64,000 bases of DNA from Paenibacillus daejeonensis DSM 15491 (GCF_000378385.1 NZ_KB899661.1:446635-510634); one strand, 5' to 3'. Counted from the stretch's first letter, positions 42,502 through 52,969 are shown. The notes: generated by a model from the sequence alone, not told the origin. Numbers and translations are program-made.

Positions 42502-45500
42502 TTGAGAAACAAAAAAATGAACAGCATTGTCGTGTGGCTTATCATCGCCACCATGCTGAGCGGTATGCTGCCGACACAGGTTTTGGCGGCTCCACCTGCC
42601 GCGCAATTGAACGGCCTTAACAACTACGTCGTAGAGTTAAGCTCAGATGCATCCACGTCCGCACGACCTGCCAGCTTAGGCACTGCGACTGACGACGGCC
42701 GCATTTGGGCGGACAAATCTGTTTTTGTAAACGAAACTGACTTTGACGTAACCCTGTCGGCCTTAGCGCAGGAATATATCCGCACCTCTACCGGTGTGGT
42801 AAGGCAACAGGCCGCCGCAGACGTAGCGATGGTATTGGATATGTCGCAGAGTATGAATAACAATGATCGCATTACCAACATGAAAAATGCCGTCAATAAG
42901 GCGATCGATATGATTATGGCTGCCAATCCGAGGAATCGGATCGGTATCTATTATTATGGAGCCTCCAACAACGTCGGGACATTGTTTCCGCTGGCCTCCT
43001 ATTCTACGCCGCAAACCGGTGATAGCGCCACCGTTACGGACCGTTATATCACCAGCAGCAGTACGACCATAACCAGGAAGGCAGGAGTGACTCAGACATT
43101 CCTTGACGGAGATACGGAAACTACAACAGAACAAACGGTATCTACCTCTCCCGCTACCGCTACTCAATTGGGGCTGTACACAGCTGTCGATGCTTTGAAA
43201 AATGACATTACAGGCCGTACGCCGAGTAGCCAAGACACGGAAAGGGTTCCGTATGTTTTACTCCTAACCGATGGTGAGGCCAACAATGCCTATACGAACT
43301 GGTATAACTCTCCACCGAACGGGACACAAAGATCGGGCAGCGGTGCGAACGGTACGGCTGAGATTGCGGCACTGACCATCTTGAGTGCGGCAAAGCTGAA
43401 GGATGAGCTAAAGACAGCGTACAGCGCGCATAGCGCCGGCAAGGATGTCGTATGGTTTAATGTGGCCTTTGGTCTGGACGAAGGCAACACTCTGGCCACA
43501 GCCCTATTAAAGCCAATTACGCTGTCGTCGGCTTCAACAGGCGTTTTATCCAGTGTACGCACCCAACTGAACACACTTACAACCAGCGCACCCGGGGGTA
43601 ATAATAAGTATGGTATTAATGGTACGCCCGGCTACGTGTATGCAGACGAGTATATCTATTTTGTCTCTTTGAATGATCTGGGTAAGGTAGATGAGGCGCT
43701 TGGTGATCTGGCAGCGTTGGTAGAGGCAGCTACCAACGAGAAAATTATCCCTTTCGAACAGACCAGTGCGGACGGCCAACCGTTGAATCTCGTCCTTACT
43801 GATGTGTTAGGGGAAGGGATGGAATTAAAAACAACCCCTAGCATGGGCGCCTTGACAGGAACGGTGAAATCAACATCCGGAACAGTGACAATCTATGAGT
43901 TCCCAGACATGATTACGACGGTCGAGTACAACAGTGCGACGAGGGAAATCAAATGGATCATCCGTCCCGATGAAGTGCCGTTAATTATGTTCAGCGATCG
44001 GCAAAATCCTACACCGGGCCAGTATTCCAATGCAAATCTTCCTCCGGTACAACTTACCTATACTGTAGGATTAGCTGAAACTTACGATTCCGGTACATTT
44101 TACAGTAACGAGTATGTGGCCAGTACTGCCACAGCGCACTTCATACCGAATGTGGACAATAAATATTATTATGAAAACATTAGCGAGAGTAACGGCGTAA
44201 TCTCTAGCACCCCCAAAGTAATTAGCGGCAATACGTTGGCATCCGAGCCGAAAAGCAGTAATATCACCAACACTGCTGCCGAGGTTTACACGCATCAATG
44301 GTCCAGTGATAATGACGGCTCTTTTATCACCAAGCTGGGCAATAACGGCAAGATTGCCCCCAAACTGAAAATTGAGATCGCCCCGGCATCCGATTCGGTG
44401 CCTGCAGGTGAAAAAGCCGTCTATCATATCACAGTTACGAATCTGACTGACAACGCTATTGCTAATGTCGTCGTTAACGATGACTTGCCCGTCGATCTGA
44501 CATTTGTGGGTGGCAGCATCACAGAAGATGGCGATGCTAAACCAAGCGCGACATTCCCTTATGTGATAAGCTCCGTACCTGCAAACAGTACTACTGTCTT
44601 GACCTATGAAGCTACCGTGCCGTCTAGTGCAACGGCAGGAACCGAATATCTTAACGGTGCCACCATCACATCGGTTAGTGGCACAGGATTGACTACACCA
44701 GCCGCTGCGACCAGCGATAAGGTAACCGTTACCGATACCTTCTCACCAAGCGTAACCTTACTGCTCGACGGAGCGAGCTATCCGGATCAAACGGTGGAGC
44801 TGTGGAAGGACGGCACCCGCCATCACACGCTTGCAGCAAGCGGGAATATCCATTCGGCTGGCAGTGTCACGCCTGGGACTTATGACATCTATGTCAACGA
44901 TGAGGATACCGGGGTACAGCTTTCAGGTACTAATGCCACCATAGAAATCAATTACTACAGTGTAGCCTTCTATGATGGAACGCAGAAATATGACGTACCT
45001 GCCGCACAGACGATTCTTGCTGGCGGACAAGCAACCTTGCCGACTGCCCCGACGAAACAAGGGTATACCTTCGACACCTGGGTAACAACAGATGGAGGCA
45101 GCACGGCATTTAATTTTCAGACACAAATCATATCGACAACTGCCCTCTACGCCACATGGACACCGAACACCGGTACAGCGTACACGGTTAACCACCATCA
45201 GGCGGCAATAGACGGCACGTATTCTGCAGATCCTGCGGTTCAGAATCTGAGCGGAACGACCGGGGAGCTAACAAGTGCTGAGGCACAGACCTATCCTGGC
45301 TTCACCGCCGTGGCGTTCACGCAAGAAACGATCGCACCGGACGGCAGCACGGTCGTGGATATCTATTACACGAGAAACCTATATGACATCACCTTTGTTA
45401 TCGACCCAACCAAGGGAACCACAACAGACGCTACCGAGACGCAGGTTCTCTTCGGGGTAACGCCGACGGCGCCAAGCATCACTGATAAGCCAGGGTATGC

Positions 45501-48500
45501 ATTCACTGGCTGGAATCCGGCCGTTGTACCTGTAATCGGTGACGACACCTATACGGCTCAGTTCGATTTGACCGACTTCGCGATCACCTACAATCTGGAC
45601 GGCGGTACCGTGGCCAACACCAATCCAGATATGTACACGGTTGAAAGTGAAGACCTGACGCTGAACAACCCAACAAGAGTGGGATACAACTTCGCCGGCT
45701 GGACGGGCACCGACCTGACTGACCCGACGATGACGGTCACCATCACTAAGGGCTCTATCGGCGCAAGAAGCTATACTGCAAGTTGGGTACCGAGCATCGA
45801 TACAGCGTACACGGTACACCATTATCAGGCGGCAATAGACGGCACGTATTCTGCAGATCCTGCGGTTCAGAATCTGAGCGGCACGACTGGGGAGCTAACA
45901 AGTGCTGAAGCACAGACCTACTCCGGCTTCACCGCCGTGGCGTTCACGCAAGAAACCATCGCACCGGACGGCAGCACGGTCGTGGATATCTATTACACGA
46001 GAAACCTATATGACATCACCTTTGTTATCGACCCGTCTAAGGGAACGACAACAGACGATACCGCGGCGCAGGTTCTCTTCGGGGTAACGCCGACGGCACC
46101 GAGCATCACCGATAAGCCAGGTTATGCATTCACTGGCTGGAATCCGGCCGTCGTACCTGTAATCGGTGACGACACCTACACAGCTCAGTTCGATTTGACC
46201 GACTTCGCGATCACCTACAATCTGGATGGCGGTACCGTGGCCAACACCAATCCAGATACGTACACGGTAGAAAGTGAAGACCTAACGCTGAACAACCCAA
46301 CGAGAGTGGGATACACCTTCGCCGGCTGGACGGGCACCGACCTGACTGACCCGACGATGACGGTCACCATCACTAAGGGCTCTACCGGCGCAAGAGGTTA
46401 TACTGCAAGCTGGACCCCGAACACCGGTACAGCGTACACGGTACATCATTATCAGGCGTCCATCGACGGCGGTTACGCAGCCCCTGTAGTTCAGAACCTG
46501 AGCGGCACGACTGGGGAATTAACAAGTGCTGAGGCACAGACCTATCCTGGCTTCACCGCCGTGGCGTTCACGCAAGAAACGATTGCACCAGACGGCAGCA
46601 CGGTCGTGGATATCTATTACACGAGAAACCTATATGACATCACCTTTGTTATCGACCCGGCTAAGGGATCGACGACAGGGAATACCGCGCTGCAGGTTGT
46701 TTACCAAGCAACGCCGATAGCGCCGAGTATTACTAACGAGCCAGGGTATGCCTTTACCGGGTGGGATAAGACCATCGAACCGGTTGCCATTAACGAAACG
46801 TATACGGCACAGTTCGACGTGATCGATTACACGATCAACTATAGTCTGGACAGCGGTACGGTTCATCCAGCGAACCCGACGATCTTTACCGTCGAAAGTG
46901 ATGAGTTTACCTTAACCAACCCGACAAAACCAGGGTATACCTTTGCAGGATGGACGGGAACAGGACTGTCCGAACAAGCCCAGACCGTAACGGTAGAACA
47001 AGGTTCTATAGGCAATCGCAGCTACACCGCGACATGGACAGCCATGACTTCTACCGTGACGTTGGACGACAACGGTGGCAGTGGTGGCAGCGGTAGTGTG
47101 ACTGCTACTTATGACCAGCCTATGCCGGCTGCAACAACGCCGAGTCGGGCCGGATATACATTCCTCGGCTATTTTGATCACACAGGCAACGATGCAATAA
47201 AGTATTACAATGAGAACATGAGCAGTGAAAGAAACTGGGATAAAACCGATGCATCCACGACGCTCTATGCCGTGTGGACGGAGATCGATCATGTGACGAT
47301 TCAATATGCCGTTAATCATGCCGACTATGGTACAGTCAGCCAGACCTATGAATCGTTGAACCCCGAGAACGGTACGGCAACGGGTTCGGTAGCAACAGCA
47401 AATCCGGGTTATTACTTTGTAGAATGGCAGAACGCTAACGGTGAATCTGTCAGCACAAGTGTTAGCTTTGACCCGCAGAAGGAAGATTCAGGTAGTTACG
47501 TGGCAGCAACCTATACGGCTGTGTTTGCAGCTGAAATCTACACGATAACGTATGATCTTGACGCGTGGACGGTCGATCCGTTGAATCCTGCAACATACAC
47601 CGTCGAGAGTGAGGACTTTACCTTAACTAACCCAACAAAAGCAGGGTATACCTTTGCGGGATGGACGGGAACGGGGCTGTCCGAGCCAACTCTTACGGTC
47701 ACGGTAGCCAAAGGTTCTACAGGCGATCGCAGCTACACAGCGACATGGACAGCCGTACAAGCAACGGGAGACTATATCGTCATTGGTACCGTAATTGACG
47801 ACAGCACGCCTCCGGTTAACCTTCCGGGAGCAACTGTGAAAATTGTGAAGGGTAATACCCAATACGGAAACACGGCGACCACAGATGCCGCAGGCCATTT
47901 CACAATCCATGATGTACCAGCGGGGACGTATAACCTGACAATCACGCTGGGCGAAAAGACAGCCATTATTGCGATTGTCGTCGGAGGGGTTGAACAGGTT
48001 GTAGATCTTGGGAACGTCATATTCCCCTACAACGCTAGCAGTGCCTTGAAGCTGCAAGGCAGTGGCACACCACCAATCGTCATCGATAATCTGCATCCAG
48101 AATCCGTAGATTACCTGCTCCACGAGTATGGAAATACAGGGTTCACACGGGTTGAAATGATTATCGAAAAAGTGGATGAAACGACGAACGATGCGGATAT
48201 CTTGGATGCCATGATGAAGATCAATACGAACGCGCGGAACAATAATACGACCATCGGGCTATATCTGGACATGATTATTGAAAAATTTTATCGTGTAACC
48301 GAAGCCGACAATTGGAATTCCGAGGGACTGATTGAACAAACCAATGGACTTATCAAAGTCATGATTCCTATTCCTGCGGAATTGCAAGGAAAGTCGAGTT
48401 ATACCGTGTATCGTTATCACGGAAACGAAGTCAATGTAATTCGCACGGTTGCTAATGCCGATGGAGAGTATCTCACTCTGGATTCGTCCGATTGGACACT

Positions 48501-49455
48501 AACCTTATATGTGAAGAACTTCTCTGTCTATGGGATCGCTTATCCTAACGCTAGTGCTCCGCCCGTTACGCAGAACCCGCCAGTTACTGGCGAAGCAACT
48601 AAGTTCACGATTACCTTTGACGTGGACGGGGGCACGCAAGCACCAGCAGCGCAATCGGTTGTCGGCGGGGAGCTATTGACAAAGCCAGCTGATCCAATCC
48701 GAGCTGGTTACACCTTTGCAGGCTGGTATCAAGCAGATGGCACAGAGTGGAATTTCGGAACCGACAAGGTGGACTCCAATCTGACCTTGACTGCTAAATG
48801 GACACCTGCCATTGACAAGGACAATCATTTTGCTTACATGCAAGGCTATCCTGACGTAACCTTCGCTCCGCAAAAGAATATGACACGAGCAGAAGTGACG
48901 GTCATGTTCGCGCGGCTGCTGGTCGAGAAAATGGATATAAACCAAACCTATCCATCTCAATTTAAAGATGTGGATCCAGTGAGATGGTATGCCAATGCGA
49001 TCGGCTACATGGAGCAATTCGGCATCATTACGGGCTATGCCGACGGATCCTTTAGACCGGATGCGACCATTACCCGAGCAGAGTTTGCCGCTATTGCCTC
49101 CCGATTTGATAAGTTGGTCACAGGCGAGCCTATTACGTTCACGGATATTCCCGAGAATTACTGGGCGAGAGATTACATTGCCTCTGCTGCTGCCAAAGGG
49201 TGGATTCAAGGCTATCCAGATGGAACCTTCAAACCTGGCAACTACATCACGCGTGCGGAAGTGGTAAGCTTGGTCAATCGTATGCTGGAACGATCTGCTG
49301 ACAGAAGTTATGTAGACCTTAATAAAGCTCAGCTCAATCAATATGTAGACTTAACGAACGTGCACTGGGCGTACTACGATATTATGGAAGCTACCAATAG
49401 ACATGATTATGAGAAGAACGCAGACAGTGAAACTTGGATCAGTCATACCAAGTAA
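42502..49455 (+). CDS. Giant vWA/SLH surface protein with tandem 209-residue repeats
   Basis: 2317 residues. Signal peptide (to about VLAAPPA), vWA domain with MIDAS-type DMSQS (about 105-350), DUF11-like module (APKLKIEIAPASDSVPAGEKAVYHITVTNLTDN), then many MucBP/Listeria-Bacteroides-type repeats (GYTFAGWTGT ... YTASW), including two full and one partial 209-residue unit; a carboxypeptidase-regulatory-like module (GTVIDDSTPPVNLPGATVKI), another Flg_new-type repeat and three SLH domains. Likely a long adhesin-like stalk. TTG 42502 with AAGGAGG 7 bases upstream is a better start than 42397. A terminator follows. Confidence 0.9.
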   Translation: MRNKKMNSIVVWLIIATMLSGMLPTQVLAAPPAAQLNGLNNYVVELSSDASTSARPASLGTATDDGRIWADKSVFVNETDFDVTLSALAQEYIRTSTGVVRQQAAADVAMVLDMSQSMNNNDRITNMKNAVNKAIDMIMAANPRNRIGIYYYGASNNVGTLFPLASYSTPQTGDSATVTDRYITSSSTTITRKAGVTQTFLDGDTETTTEQTVSTSPATATQLGLYTAVDALKNDITGRTPSSQDTERVPYVLLLTDGEANNAYTNWYNSPPNGTQRSGSGANGTAEIAALTILSAAKLKDELKTAYSAHSAGKDVVWFNVAFGLDEGNTLATALLKPITLSSASTGVLSSVRTQLNTLTTSAPGGNNKYGINGTPGYVYADEYIYFVSLNDLGKVDEALGDLAALVEAATNEKIIPFEQTSADGQPLNLVLTDVLGEGMELKTTPSMGALTGTVKSTSGTVTIYEFPDMITTVEYNSATREIKWIIRPDEVPLIMFSDRQNPTPGQYSNANLPPVQLTYTVGLAETYDSGTFYSNEYVASTATAHFIPNVDNKYYYENISESNGVISSTPKVISGNTLASEPKSSNITNTAAEVYTHQWSSDNDGSFITKLGNNGKIAPKLKIEIAPASDSVPAGEKAVYHITVTNLTDNAIANVVVNDDLPVDLTFVGGSITEDGDAKPSATFPYVISSVPANSTTVLTYEATVPSSATAGTEYLNGATITSVSGTGLTTPAAATSDKVTVTDTFSPSVTLLLDGASYPDQTVELWKDGTRHHTLAASGNIHSAGSVTPGTYDIYVNDEDTGVQLSGTNATIEINYYSVAFYDGTQKYDVPAAQTILAGGQATLPTAPTKQGYTFDTWVTTDGGSTAFNFQTQIISTTALYATWTPNTGTAYTVNHHQAAIDGTYSADPAVQNLSGTTGELTSAEAQTYPGFTAVAFTQETIAPDGSTVVDIYYTRNLYDITFVIDPTKGTTTDATETQVLFGVTPTAPSITDKPGYAFTGWNPAVVPVIGDDTYTAQFDLTDFAITYNLDGGTVANTNPDMYTVESEDLTLNNPTRVGYNFAGWTGTDLTDPTMTVTITKGSIGARSYTASWVPSIDTAYTVHHYQAAIDGTYSADPAVQNLSGTTGELTSAEAQTYSGFTAVAFTQETIAPDGSTVVDIYYTRNLYDITFVIDPSKGTTTDDTAAQVLFGVTPTAPSITDKPGYAFTGWNPAVVPVIGDDTYTAQFDLTDFAITYNLDGGTVANTNPDTYTVESEDLTLNNPTRVGYTFAGWTGTDLTDPTMTVTITKGSTGARGYTASWTPNTGTAYTVHHYQASIDGGYAAPVVQNLSGTTGELTSAEAQTYPGFTAVAFTQETIAPDGSTVVDIYYTRNLYDITFVIDPAKGSTTGNTALQVVYQATPIAPSITNEPGYAFTGWDKTIEPVAINETYTAQFDVIDYTINYSLDSGTVHPANPTIFTVESDEFTLTNPTKPGYTFAGWTGTGLSEQAQTVTVEQGSIGNRSYTATWTAMTSTVTLDDNGGSGGSGSVTATYDQPMPAATTPSRAGYTFLGYFDHTGNDAIKYYNENMSSERNWDKTDASTTLYAVWTEIDHVTIQYAVNHADYGTVSQTYESLNPENGTATGSVATANPGYYFVEWQNANGESVSTSVSFDPQKEDSGSYVAATYTAVFAAEIYTITYDLDAWTVDPLNPATYTVESEDFTLTNPTKAGYTFAGWTGTGLSEPTLTVTVAKGSTGDRSYTATWTAVQATGDYIVIGTVIDDSTPPVNLPGATVKIVKGNTQYGNTATTDAAGHFTIHDVPAGTYNLTITLGEKTAIIAIVVGGVEQVVDLGNVIFPYNASSALKLQGSGTPPIVIDNLHPESVDYLLHEYGNTGFTRVEMIIEKVDETTNDADILDAMMKINTNARNNNTTIGLYLDMIIEKFYRVTEADNWNSEGLIEQTNGLIKVMIPIPAELQGKSSYTVYRYHGNEVNVIRTVANADGEYLTLDSSDWTLTLYVKNFSVYGIAYPNASAPPVTQNPPVTGEATKFTITFDVDGGTQAPAAQSVVGGELLTKPADPIRAGYTFAGWYQADGTEWNFGTDKVDSNLTLTAKWTPAIDKDNHFAYMQGYPDVTFAPQKNMTRAEVTVMFARLLVEKMDINQTYPSQFKDVDPVRWYANAIGYMEQFGIITGYADGSFRPDATITRAEFAAIASRFDKLVTGEPITFTDIPENYWARDYIASAAAKGWIQGYPDGTFKPGNYITRAEVVSLVNRMLERSADRSYVDLNKAQLNQYVDLTNVHWAYYDIMEATNRHDYEKNADSETWISHTK
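45178..47040 (+). repeat. 627-bp near-identical tandem repeats in the vWA/SLH gene
   Basis: GCGTACACGG starts at 45178, 45805 and 46432, exactly 627 bp (209 codons) apart. The first two units are nearly identical; the third matches for about 250 bp and then diverges. In-frame length makes copy-number change possible without frameshift. Confidence 0.93.
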
Positions 49456-49480
49456 GCGAGAATGGCTCATAAGATTAAGA

Positions 49481-49526
49481 AAGCGGACGAGGGAAGCAAG
49501 TTGCTTCCATTCGTCCGCTTTTTTTG
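49481..49526. terminator. Terminator of the vWA/SLH gene (may also serve the sigma gene)
   Basis: AAGCGGACGA...AAGCAA pairs with TTGCTT...TCGTCCGCTT, followed by T-run; 22 bases beyond the sigma factor stop on the other side. Confidence 0.88.
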
Positions 49527-49548
49527 TGTGCTTGAGTCTCCCTACGCA

Positions 49549-51168
49549 CTAGTTTTGATTCATAAACATCATTGTGGAAATGCCTTTTTGCCGATGCGGT
49601 TCAGGTACTTTTAACATGCCGATATCGACCAAATGTTTGAGGACGTAGGTGCTCATTTTTCCCGATGACATGCTGTTCTGCGACCAGTAGCGCACATACT
49701 TATGTGCATGGGCTGGCTGACCCTCCAGTTGTAATTGATAGACAGCCTGATCCAATTTCAATGCAGCTTCTTTCATTCGTGCAGATGGCTGCAAGAGCAG
49801 CGCATGCAGGCGCTCTTCGGTATGCTTATTTTGACTATACACAATGTTGATCTCCGGATCGGATTCCGTTTGCAGCAAATATTGCTTATCGAAAAGACGT
49901 CGGTAGGCATCGATGTTCGTATGGTCTTGGGGTAAATCTCCATTAATGACGTGCATGAGGCTGATGAAGTCCGAGCTTAGATTGTCTCTCCAGCCGCCCT
50001 GCCTGCCGCACCACCACGTATCGACTTGCCAGGCCTTTACTGCGTGGTCCTCGGAATTCCTGTTCATAAAGCCGCAGAACTCATACCACTTGCGGTCATA
50101 GCTCACGTCAAACGCTCTGTCGATCGTCGCATAGGCTGCGTAATGGCCACCATCTTTCCGACTCACGGACACCTCTTCATGGCTGACCTTATCCAGCTCT
50201 TCGAAGCTCAGTTGTTTGCCTGCATACGGAATCAGACTCCACAACAGCAAGTTAAAATCTCCGTCCGGGATATAGACACCCGTTTCTTTGAAGGCCTCCG
50301 CCATCGAGAAGAAGGTTTTGAAATAATGCTCCACAGCAATCTCCGCGTATTGCTCATACACTCGGTGCAGAGCTTCACTTTTGGCTTGGGACGGATCCTC
50401 AATATACATATTCGTACGATATTTCCCGCCCGGCAGCTGATCCAAGAAGCCATATTCCTCGAGCGCTGCGACTTCATCCTCTGTGTAGACAGGCGAAATG
50501 CCAAGCTCCTCGGCGATTTCTTTGACTGTGAGCGGCTTGGGATACGCGGCAAAAGCAATGTTTTGTCGGATCGCCGTCGATAGGAAGTCGGAGGTGTCGC
50601 CTTTGTTGCCCGGGGATCCGCTGTGCCCTAAACTAGACATACGGATCGGATTAATTCCAAGATTGCCCATGGATCGAATGGTATGCATCTTGTGTTTCAG
50701 CTCCTTTTTCGCTTCGAATAAGTGCCATTTGACCGTGCCACCCGAGAGCTCCATCGCAGCCGCAATTTCTCTGATTTTCATACCGCCGTAATAGTACTTG
50801 ATGACGATTTCACGTTGCTGCTGAGATAAGTAGGCGATCTCCCGCCGCAACGCGCCCGCTGTTTCTTGACGGATCATCGTGTCGAGGCCCTCGTCTTGGG
50901 ACATCAACTCATGATCATCGATCCGCAGTTGATTGGAGGCTTTCGCCTTCTCACCCACGTACCTCGCCCACACATAGTGAGCAATCTTGAAGACGTAGCT
51001 GTTCAGATCCAGGAACTCCGTCTTGGTGAGAAGCGTCTGATAAACCTCCAGCGTGATGCGTCCCGCCAGCTCCTCGGCTTCGGCGATATGGCGCGTTTTG
51101 TTCAATGCAAATCCATACAGCGGCTTGATGTAATCCTGGATGACACGGTCAGCTTGTTGTTTATCCAT
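49549..51168 (-). CDS. ECF-like sigma-70 factor with long C-terminal extension
   Basis: 539 residues. Residues 1-165 are sigma regions 2 and 4 (LYGFALNKTRHIAEAEELAGRI; LSQQQREIVIKYYYGGMKIREIAAAMELSGGTVKWHLFEAKKEL). The remaining 370 residues, absent in ordinary ECF factors, begin with a winged-helix-like part (LTVKEIAEELGISPVYTEDEVAALEEYGFL) and continue with an unknown domain. Such extensions can take the place of an anti-sigma factor. No anti-sigma gene is next to it. AAGGAG precedes the ATG by 9 bases. Targets unknown; the upstream region shows no convincing ECF-type promoter. Confidence 0.9.
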   Translation of the reverse strand: MDKQQADRVIQDYIKPLYGFALNKTRHIAEAEELAGRITLEVYQTLLTKTEFLDLNSYVFKIAHYVWARYVGEKAKASNQLRIDDHELMSQDEGLDTMIRQETAGALRREIAYLSQQQREIVIKYYYGGMKIREIAAAMELSGGTVKWHLFEAKKELKHKMHTIRSMGNLGINPIRMSSLGHSGSPGNKGDTSDFLSTAIRQNIAFAAYPKPLTVKEIAEELGISPVYTEDEVAALEEYGFLDQLPGGKYRTNMYIEDPSQAKSEALHRVYEQYAEIAVEHYFKTFFSMAEAFKETGVYIPDGDFNLLLWSLIPYAGKQLSFEELDKVSHEEVSVSRKDGGHYAAYATIDRAFDVSYDRKWYEFCGFMNRNSEDHAVKAWQVDTWWCGRQGGWRDNLSSDFISLMHVINGDLPQDHTNIDAYRRLFDKQYLLQTESDPEINIVYSQNKHTEERLHALLLQPSARMKEAALKLDQAVYQLQLEGQPAHAHKYVRYWSQNSMSSGKMSTYVLKHLVDIGMLKVPEPHRQKGISTMMFMNQN

Positions 51169-51277
51169 GACTGAAAGCTCCTTCTTTGCGGTGGCACTTA
51201 TCTAAATACTGCACGGAAAACGAAAAAGGTTGGGGCGAGGAGGAAAATTTTTTTTGAATACGTCAAGAGTAGCTTAT

Positions 51278-51895
51278 CTATCTTGCTGAGCCAGGACGGG
51301 TGGCAAGCTGGTGTCGCTTCCATAACCAGCCTTGGCTAAGCTCGTCCAGAGCGACCTTGCTAATGCGTACCGGTGGCTTCTGCTCTTGGGGCCCAGCTGT
51401 GGTACGTGCGATAAAACGGAGAGGTTTAGTGAAGCCCTTGACCTGATGGGCCACCTCCTCATAGATGCCGTAGGCCCGCGGCTGATGGACACGGATGTCC
51501 TCGTATCGATAGGTCTTCCCGTCCTCTTCATCCATCCGATACCCCTTGGGAAAAGAAAGCATCAGGTACGGCAGCTCGTCCTCCGCCCATTGCTCCCCAT
51601 CAGGAAACGCTAGGCCTTCATGACGCACAAATAACCCCGTCGGCCCTTCGCCTGTCGAGAGAACGATGGAAAAAACAAAATGAGGATAATAATCCGGTTT
51701 CTCTTGGGCAGTGAAGTATCCATAATAGGTTTCGTACGCCTCCACCACCGCCCCGGCCTCCTCTTGTGGCTGCCCTTGGCCCGTCTGATGGAATCGCGCT
51801 TGCTTGGTTTGAAGGAGCTCCACCACACCCTGGAACTCACTCGGTGTAACCAAGAATTTCAGCTTGTAGAAGCCGCTGTTCTGGACTCGGCTCAT
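51278..51895 (-). CDS. Unknown soluble protein
   Basis: 205 residues from ATG 51895 (GGGAGGG 7 bases before); the open frame reaches 52120 but the extra part overlaps the divergent start region and lacks a site. Starts MSRVQNSGFYKLKFLVTPSEFQGVVELLQTK; has no membrane segment and ends basic. No domain recognised. Same strand and 109 bp upstream of the sigma factor gene, so a shared transcript is possible. Confidence 0.78.
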   Translation of the reverse strand: MSRVQNSGFYKLKFLVTPSEFQGVVELLQTKQARFHQTGQGQPQEEAGAVVEAYETYYGYFTAQEKPDYYPHFVFSIVLSTGEGPTGLFVRHEGLAFPDGEQWAEDELPYLMLSFPKGYRMDEEDGKTYRYEDIRVHQPRAYGIYEEVAHQVKGFTKPLRFIARTTAGPQEQKPPVRISKVALDELSQGWLWKRHQLATRPGSAR

Positions 51896-52059
51896 TGCTT
51901 TTCCCTCCCGTGCGTATGAGTTGTACTGTGATTCTACCATGATATGGGTGAGGGAGTAAGGGCAGGTTGATGTAACTTGTACATAGGTGCTCCCCGGCGA
52001 ACGGGTGCAACATTCGATGGGAACTTTTCGTTTCTTAAATAGAAAAGGGGGAGTATTCC

Positions 52060-52764
52060 TTGCAAACATCGATTCGTCGTCTGTCGTTGCTGTCCTTGTT
52101 GTCGGTTGCAATACTTGCACCAGGTTTTGGGTTCTTGCCCGCGCCGACCGCCCATGCGCTCTCTTGCGTGGGATTCACTGTAGAGGAAGCCTATGAACGT
52201 TACGAAGCCGTCATTGTCGGTCAAGTGGATGCCATGGAACGGTATGGCGAGACGGGTGAATACAATCAAACCGAGGTCACCGTCCTTCGCAGCTTCAAAA
52301 CGATTGAAGACCGGCAGTTGTCCGTGCTTGAAGATGCCTTCTGGGGTGCTGGCTTTGCCTCAAGCGAGGTCGGCGGTCACTACTTGATGTATCTAAATAA
52401 GACGGACGATGGTTGGGAGCAGCCGCTCTGTTCTCCCGGCATGCTGATCGAACACAAAGTGGAAGACCTGAAATGGCTCGAGGATAAGGAGATTCCTCTC
52501 CAACCGTTGGATGCCAACAGCGATGGACCTATTTCCGTCCTGGAAGCGCCCGCCGAAGGCAGCGGCGCAGACACGGGGGAGAGCCTGCCGCAACAGCGAG
52601 TGACGGCTGAGACGGTAGCGGCCGACGGCATGTCTAAGTTGGCAACCGTAGATAGCAATAGTTCGCGCGTCATTTGGACCATCTTACTTAGCATCAGCGC
52701 CGTACTCGCAGGCGCCGCCGTGTGGATCTACGCTGCACGCAACCGGAAGGGCAAAATGAAATAA
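52060..52764 (+). CDS. Secreted, C-terminally membrane-anchored protein with NTR/TIMP-like start
   Basis: 234 residues. Signal peptide (LLSLLSVAILAPGFGFLPAPTAHA), then CVGFTVEEAYERYEAVIVGQV, resembling the opening of NTR/TIMP-like domains found in many secreted Firmicute proteins; a second Cys in PLCSPG may pair with the first. A C-terminal membrane helix (VIWTILLSISAVLAGAAVWIYAA) with positive tail places the domain outside. TTG start with GGGGGAG. Function unknown. Confidence 0.8.
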   Translation: MQTSIRRLSLLSLLSVAILAPGFGFLPAPTAHALSCVGFTVEEAYERYEAVIVGQVDAMERYGETGEYNQTEVTVLRSFKTIEDRQLSVLEDAFWGAGFASSEVGGHYLMYLNKTDDGWEQPLCSPGMLIEHKVEDLKWLEDKEIPLQPLDANSDGPISVLEAPAEGSGADTGESLPQQRVTAETVAADGMSKLATVDSNSSRVIWTILLSISAVLAGAAVWIYAARNRKGKMK

Positions 52765-52816
52765 TCGCGCTCCAAGCCGAGATGGAGATTCATCGAGGAC
52801 CGCACACAAATAAACA

Positions 52817-52969
52817 CGAAATTTCATACTTATTCGAGCGATTTCGTCTAAAAATCTCAATTAAGCTCGAAAATTCATATCTATTGGAGTAAAATCGGCT
52901 CATTAACTAAAATATATGCGAAAAATCGTGTCTATTGTCATTGGGCGGTCACCCAAGTAGATAGGAAAT
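52817..52969. repeat. 51-bp tandem-like intergenic repeats
   Basis: CGAAA-type units begin at 52817, 52868 and 52919 (51 bp apart), with a shortened one at about 52964. They share CGAAAWTTCATAYYTATT-type heads. The gap 52765-53054 holds only these units and the hairpin at 52991. Confidence 0.7.

Noticed and set aside
51190-51240. ECF-type autoregulated promoter (CAACC ... CGTGC) before the sigma gene
   Set aside because: The distance between the AAC and CGT elements is about 13 bases, too short for ECF promoters, which need about 16.
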